This document shows, piece after piece, positions 60,133 to 64,000 of a DNA stretch of 64,000 nucleotides. The notes under the pieces were generated by a model. That model made no database searches. It was not told the origin of the DNA and saw nothing but the letters and a program-made list of their open reading frames with translations. Source of the stretch: Fragum whitleyi. Its lineage: Eukaryota > Mollusca > Bivalvia > Cardiida > Cardiidae. Numbering within the stretch: position 1 is the first letter of the stretch; each line of letters starts with the position of its first letter. Location: the NCBI GenBank assembly GCA_948146395.1, contig OX411543.1:51688017-51752016 (forward strand), written 5' to 3'. A program made the translations under genes and the position numbers.

Positions 60133-60982
60133 TGAACAAGAGGGCCATGGTGGCCCTATATTGCTCACCTGAATTAACAATCTAAAATTTATTTAAAGTA
60201 AGCTTTAGAGAATATGATGGAAATAATGATGAGCAAAAGTAATACAGTTGGTTTTAATCAACAAGAAAGTCATTCTGACATTTCTTGACTGGGTCAAAAA
60301 AGTGTCCTCTTAAGTCCCACTCAAGATTTTTTTAACCTGACCTAGTTTTTTACCCCGCTTGACCCAATTTCATACTCGTCTAAAATTTCAGAAAGACAAT
60401 CATTCTGACCAATTTTCAGGTTGAATAGGCTAATAATATGGCCTCTAGAGTACCACAAGAATTTTCTAAGATTTGACCACGTCACCTAATTTTCGACCCC
60501 ACTTGACCGAATTGCGAACTTGTTCAATATTTCATCAAGATAATTATTCTTAGCAATTCTCAGGGTTAATTGGGCTAAAGATATTGCCTCTAGAGTGTCC
60601 ACAAGGTTTTTCTTAGTTTAGACCCCATGACCTAGTTTTTTACCCCACTTGACCAAATTTCATACTTGTCTGAGTTTTCATCAAGATAATCATTCCGACC
60701 AATTTTCAGGTTGATTTCGCATTACATATTGCCTGTTGAGTGTCCACTAGGTTTTTCTAAGATATGAGCCAGTAACCTTGTTTTTGATCCCCCTTAACCC
60801 AATTTTGAAAGTGTCCAGATTCCATCAAGATAATCATTCTGACCAATTTTCAAGGTGCTTGGGCTAAAGAGGTGCCCTCTAGAGCCCACACAATGTAAAT
60901 GTTGATGATGGACGACAGACAACAGACATCAGGTAACCACAAAAGCTCACCTTGAGCATTTTGTGCTAATGAGAGCCAAAAA
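60133..60982 (+). mobile_element. Class-H element, 146-bp units
   Basis: 5' AACAAGAGGGCCATGGTGGC; core like 57.9 kb (CATTCTGACCAATTTTCAGG, GCCTCTAGAGTG) at about 60,440, 60,590, 60,735 and 60,876; 3' end CAAAAGCTCACCTTGAGCAT then a decayed GAGAGCCAAAAA. Confidence 0.78.
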
Positions 60983-61239
60983 TAAGGAAAGACTCAACCT
61001 GTGCATCCACAAATTTCAATCCAAGTCTTAACTTTGAACTCTAGATAGATAGCTACTAGCTTAAGCTTAATTAGACAATCAGTAAATCGATGGCTCACTG
61101 CCAAACAGTTGTAACTGCATGTTTTGCCAGTATACACTGTTCTGCAGTGTGTCATAGAAATATCTTCATTCGGCTGATGACTATCCATGCTTTTTTATGC
61201 ACATCACATGAACTTTCTGGAAATGTCACACACAGCAGA

Positions 61240-62170
61240 CTCATTTATGGAATTCACATTATGTCTTGCCAAAGAATGCTCTGTTTTCAGGGTCTTCAAG
61301 TTTTCCCGTAATAGGTTGTTGTTGATTGCAATTGGCCCCGCCCAAATTTATCTGATTACCTCATGGTTTTTAAATTTAAACTTTCTGCAACAAAATGTCT
61401 CTTTATATGTTGCCTAATCATTCTAAATGAATGGCTTCTTTACACTTGGTTTACCTTTTCAGTCTTTTCTAATTCAGGGAAAACAATCCAATCAAAATGT
61501 TCAGCTGCTGTTTTAGATTGTCAAAGTTTCACACATGTTGCAATGGCCAAAGATGGGATAGATAAACATTTCAATGGCAAGACATAAAGAATTCCACAAC
61601 ATACAAATTAACAGGTATAAAATTACTAACTTATTACAGATATGGAAAGAATTTGAACAAAATCAATTGATTGTCATAACATCGATGTGTACTTGTGCTC
61701 TTCTTTAATCTCAAGAAATTCCCTTCTTATAAGGGATGCTACTTTACAAAACAATAATTCATAGAAAACATTATATCTTGCCATGTACCAAATGTTTGTC
61801 TTAAAAGACAAGTAAAGTACTAGTTAGTTTGTCATTCTGCTTTAATGACAAAATATATACCAACATCATATTTGTCAACAAAACATCTATTTTAAACAAA
61901 TGTGATCACAATTCTTTTTTATATACAAGATTCTGTACTTTATAAGACAAATGAAAACATGGTACTTTGTGTGATAAGACCTATATTTCAAAATAGTTTA
62001 ATTCTAGTTCTGTCCATCAAGATTTGTGCATTTGTGTAATTGGCTGAAAAAATTGCTTTTGTTCCAAAATAAAAATAATTTTGAGTATGAAACTATTTGG
62101 TTAGCAAGTAGTTCCCTGGAAAATATGATAAATTATGGATAATTCTCTAAATCTTTGCTTCAAAAACTTA
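61240..62170. other. Intergenic or intron, nothing recognised
   Basis: AT-rich, no exon or repeat partner noticed; a small hairpin (GCTCACCTTTGAC / GTCAATGGTGAGC) follows at 62,331-62,357. Confidence 0.4.
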
Positions 62171-62744
62171 AATTATAAGCTATGAAGAGAGTATTTGTTG
62201 ATTTCAAATTCATAGTATGATAAAAGTTCCAGTTTCATACCTCCATGAAATCAACAAATACCGTTTTCATCTCTTAACAAAATTTAGATAATGATAATAA
62301 GGAAATAATTTTTTTCATGTAAACTTAAGCTCACCTTTGACTTTGAGTCAATGGTGAGCAGGAGTTTTGTTCTCCCAGATTAAGCTTTAGTTTACAAGTA
62401 GTAAACAAAAAGTCAATCTTCCAACTTACTGTTTAAAAAATGCCATATTCTATGCAAATCTTCAATAAACAATTATCCATCAAGTTAAATTATTTTGTAT
62501 GAATCTTACACACACAAAATAAAAGCTAAGTTACAGTTTAACCAGTCACCAAAAAGTACCAAATTTTCAATATAGGAGATAAGAATTTTTAATAAGATTT
62601 AGAATCTTATTCAAAATACATACACTTTTAAAAATGATTTAAACATAATCTAAATAAATCTTAACTAAATGTTTTATGGAATCAATTTACAAAAATAATT
62701 TCTTACATGGAAATCAAGACTTCCAAGGAGTGAAATGGATACAT

Positions 62745-63085
62745 GAAGAACAATTGTTTGTTAAAGTGTAAGATCAATATAACTTTCAGTGAGTGAACAA
62801 TAGAAGCTATATTTTGTGAAAATATCGCTTTTGCTTTTTATGAAATAGAGGATTTATCTAATTTGCATGGAAAATAAACAATTACTTTGGTCCTTTGACG
62901 TATGTTAAATTTTGGATCAAAATTTCTTAAAGCGCATCAATTTTTATTTCATTGCTGAAAAATGTCATGATGCTGCTTCACTAGATAACATCAAAAGGGG
63001 TAAAATGAACAAAAGCTGGGTAATTTTTTGGGTAATTTCACTGCTTTGGTGGTGAGATTATCAAGTTATAATCTACTGTTTCTTT
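62745..63085. mobile_element. M13 repeat, inverted
   Basis: Reverse-oriented copy: AAGTGTAAGATCAATATAA near the left and GGTGAGATTATCAAGTTATA at the right. A fragment is also seen at 43,530-43,600. Confidence 0.65.
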
Positions 63086-63359
63086 TCTCAATAATCCAAA
63101 GAGAAGCATCAATTTCTTGATTGATAAGGGTTTTTTCATCATTATTGCAGTTATATTGTGATAACTGGAGCATCTTCCCATGGGTTGCTGTTGTTTCTCA
63201 ACCAAGCACATCCGGATTTTCATCTAAGCAACCAGCTTTTCATCTCACCTAGGAGTTCTACTTATCATTTGCCCATTGGAGGGAGACAAATGAAACTTGT
63301 CACAATGACTTTGGTCAATTATGGGATGAAAGTTCAAACAATTTGTTATTTGTTCAAAT

Positions 63360-63605
63360 GAGGTTTAATGCTGCTTTCAACAATCTTCCTATTATATTGC
63401 AGAGGCTGGAACACCTAACAACAGATTCCTGTATTTGTCAAACCAGTACTACCATTACATCATTTCCTAGCCTCCAGCTGCTATCCCATGTAGGTCTTAA
63501 ATGATCAACCCATTGATGGAAGATGAATACATAGTCAGAAAGGGTGTCGTGAATCATACCCGGGACCTTTTGATATTCAAACGAATCACTGATTGAGCTA
63601 GCTTG
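63360..63605 (-). mobile_element. SINE-like element (family C) with tRNA-like head
   Basis: The minus strand starts AGCTAGCTCAATCAGTGATT with a B-box-like GGTCCCGGGTATGATTCAC, then the shared body ending near 63,360. A second, more diverged and truncated copy lies at 63,115-63,250. Confidence 0.65.
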
Positions 63606-64000
63606 GCTTTGCAGGAAAAGCATTAAAGAAATTCAATAACTTTTTGTAAGTTTGATAGTCAATTACTACTACAGCATGACTAACTAATCCATCCCTGAAC
63701 TCCCATTTGCCCTTGAAAATAACAAAAGAAACAAACATAACAACAAGTCATAAACTATAGGTATTTCCTGTAAAACATTTGAACTTTACAATTAAGCTTT
63801 GAGCTAATAGGAAGCAGCTCTTACATTAAAATTACCTACTTTCAAACAGTAAATTCCAATGAGCATCATTCTTAAGAAATCAGAAAAATTAAGACTTTAT
63901 CGAAAAAAAAAAATACAACTATAAATATAATTGATACAGAAGAGCACAAATGCACAAAAGTAATGATCAATATACAATCAGGGGTGTGGAATTCCCATGC

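Overview
This is a stretch of animal nuclear DNA: AT-rich, gene-poor, with short exons in consensus GT/AG introns and a very dense load of short transposons. The repeat repertoire (tRNA-derived SINEs, elements beginning ACAAGAGGGCC and ending GAGCTAAAA, dozens of inverted-repeat elements) and a secreted multi-SRCR protein point to a bivalve mollusc. That assignment is an inference from repeat style; species is not determined.

Gene 1 (minus strand, 35,033 to 586, continuing past the left edge) encodes a secreted scavenger-receptor cysteine-rich (SRCR) protein. I assembled ten coding exons whose phases all agree (2,026 nt, 675 residues so far): a signal-peptide exon at 34,955-35,033, a 19-kb intron, then six SRCR domains. 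Domains 1, 2 and 4 are each split over two exons; domains 3, 5 and 6 are each a single exon with 1-1 phase. Its intron near 6.1-6.4 kb holds degenerate tandem copies of the neighbouring SRCR half-exon.

Gene 2 (minus strand, 55,953 to 48,320) is the 3' end of a gene for a serine/proline-rich, probably nuclear protein: four exons including a 24-nt microexon and a terminal exon with the stop codon. Its upstream exons must lie right of the window. I could not name it.

Everything else is intron or intergenic DNA. 15-35 kb (intron 1 of gene 1) is packed with short inverted-repeat elements, hairpin-forming fold-back elements, SINEs and microsatellites. 38-46 kb, 50-54 kb and 57-61 kb are dominated by long modular elements with tandem cores (units of about 140-165 bp) that share a 3' end consisting of a hairpin followed by GAGCTAAAA, as would be expected of one mobilising machinery (Helitron-like is my hypothesis). 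Two families of TTAA-flanked MITEs (piggyBac-like) recur throughout, several within 15-40 bp of splice sites. No autonomous transposase or reverse transcriptase, no genuine tRNA or rRNA gene and no plus-strand protein gene was found.
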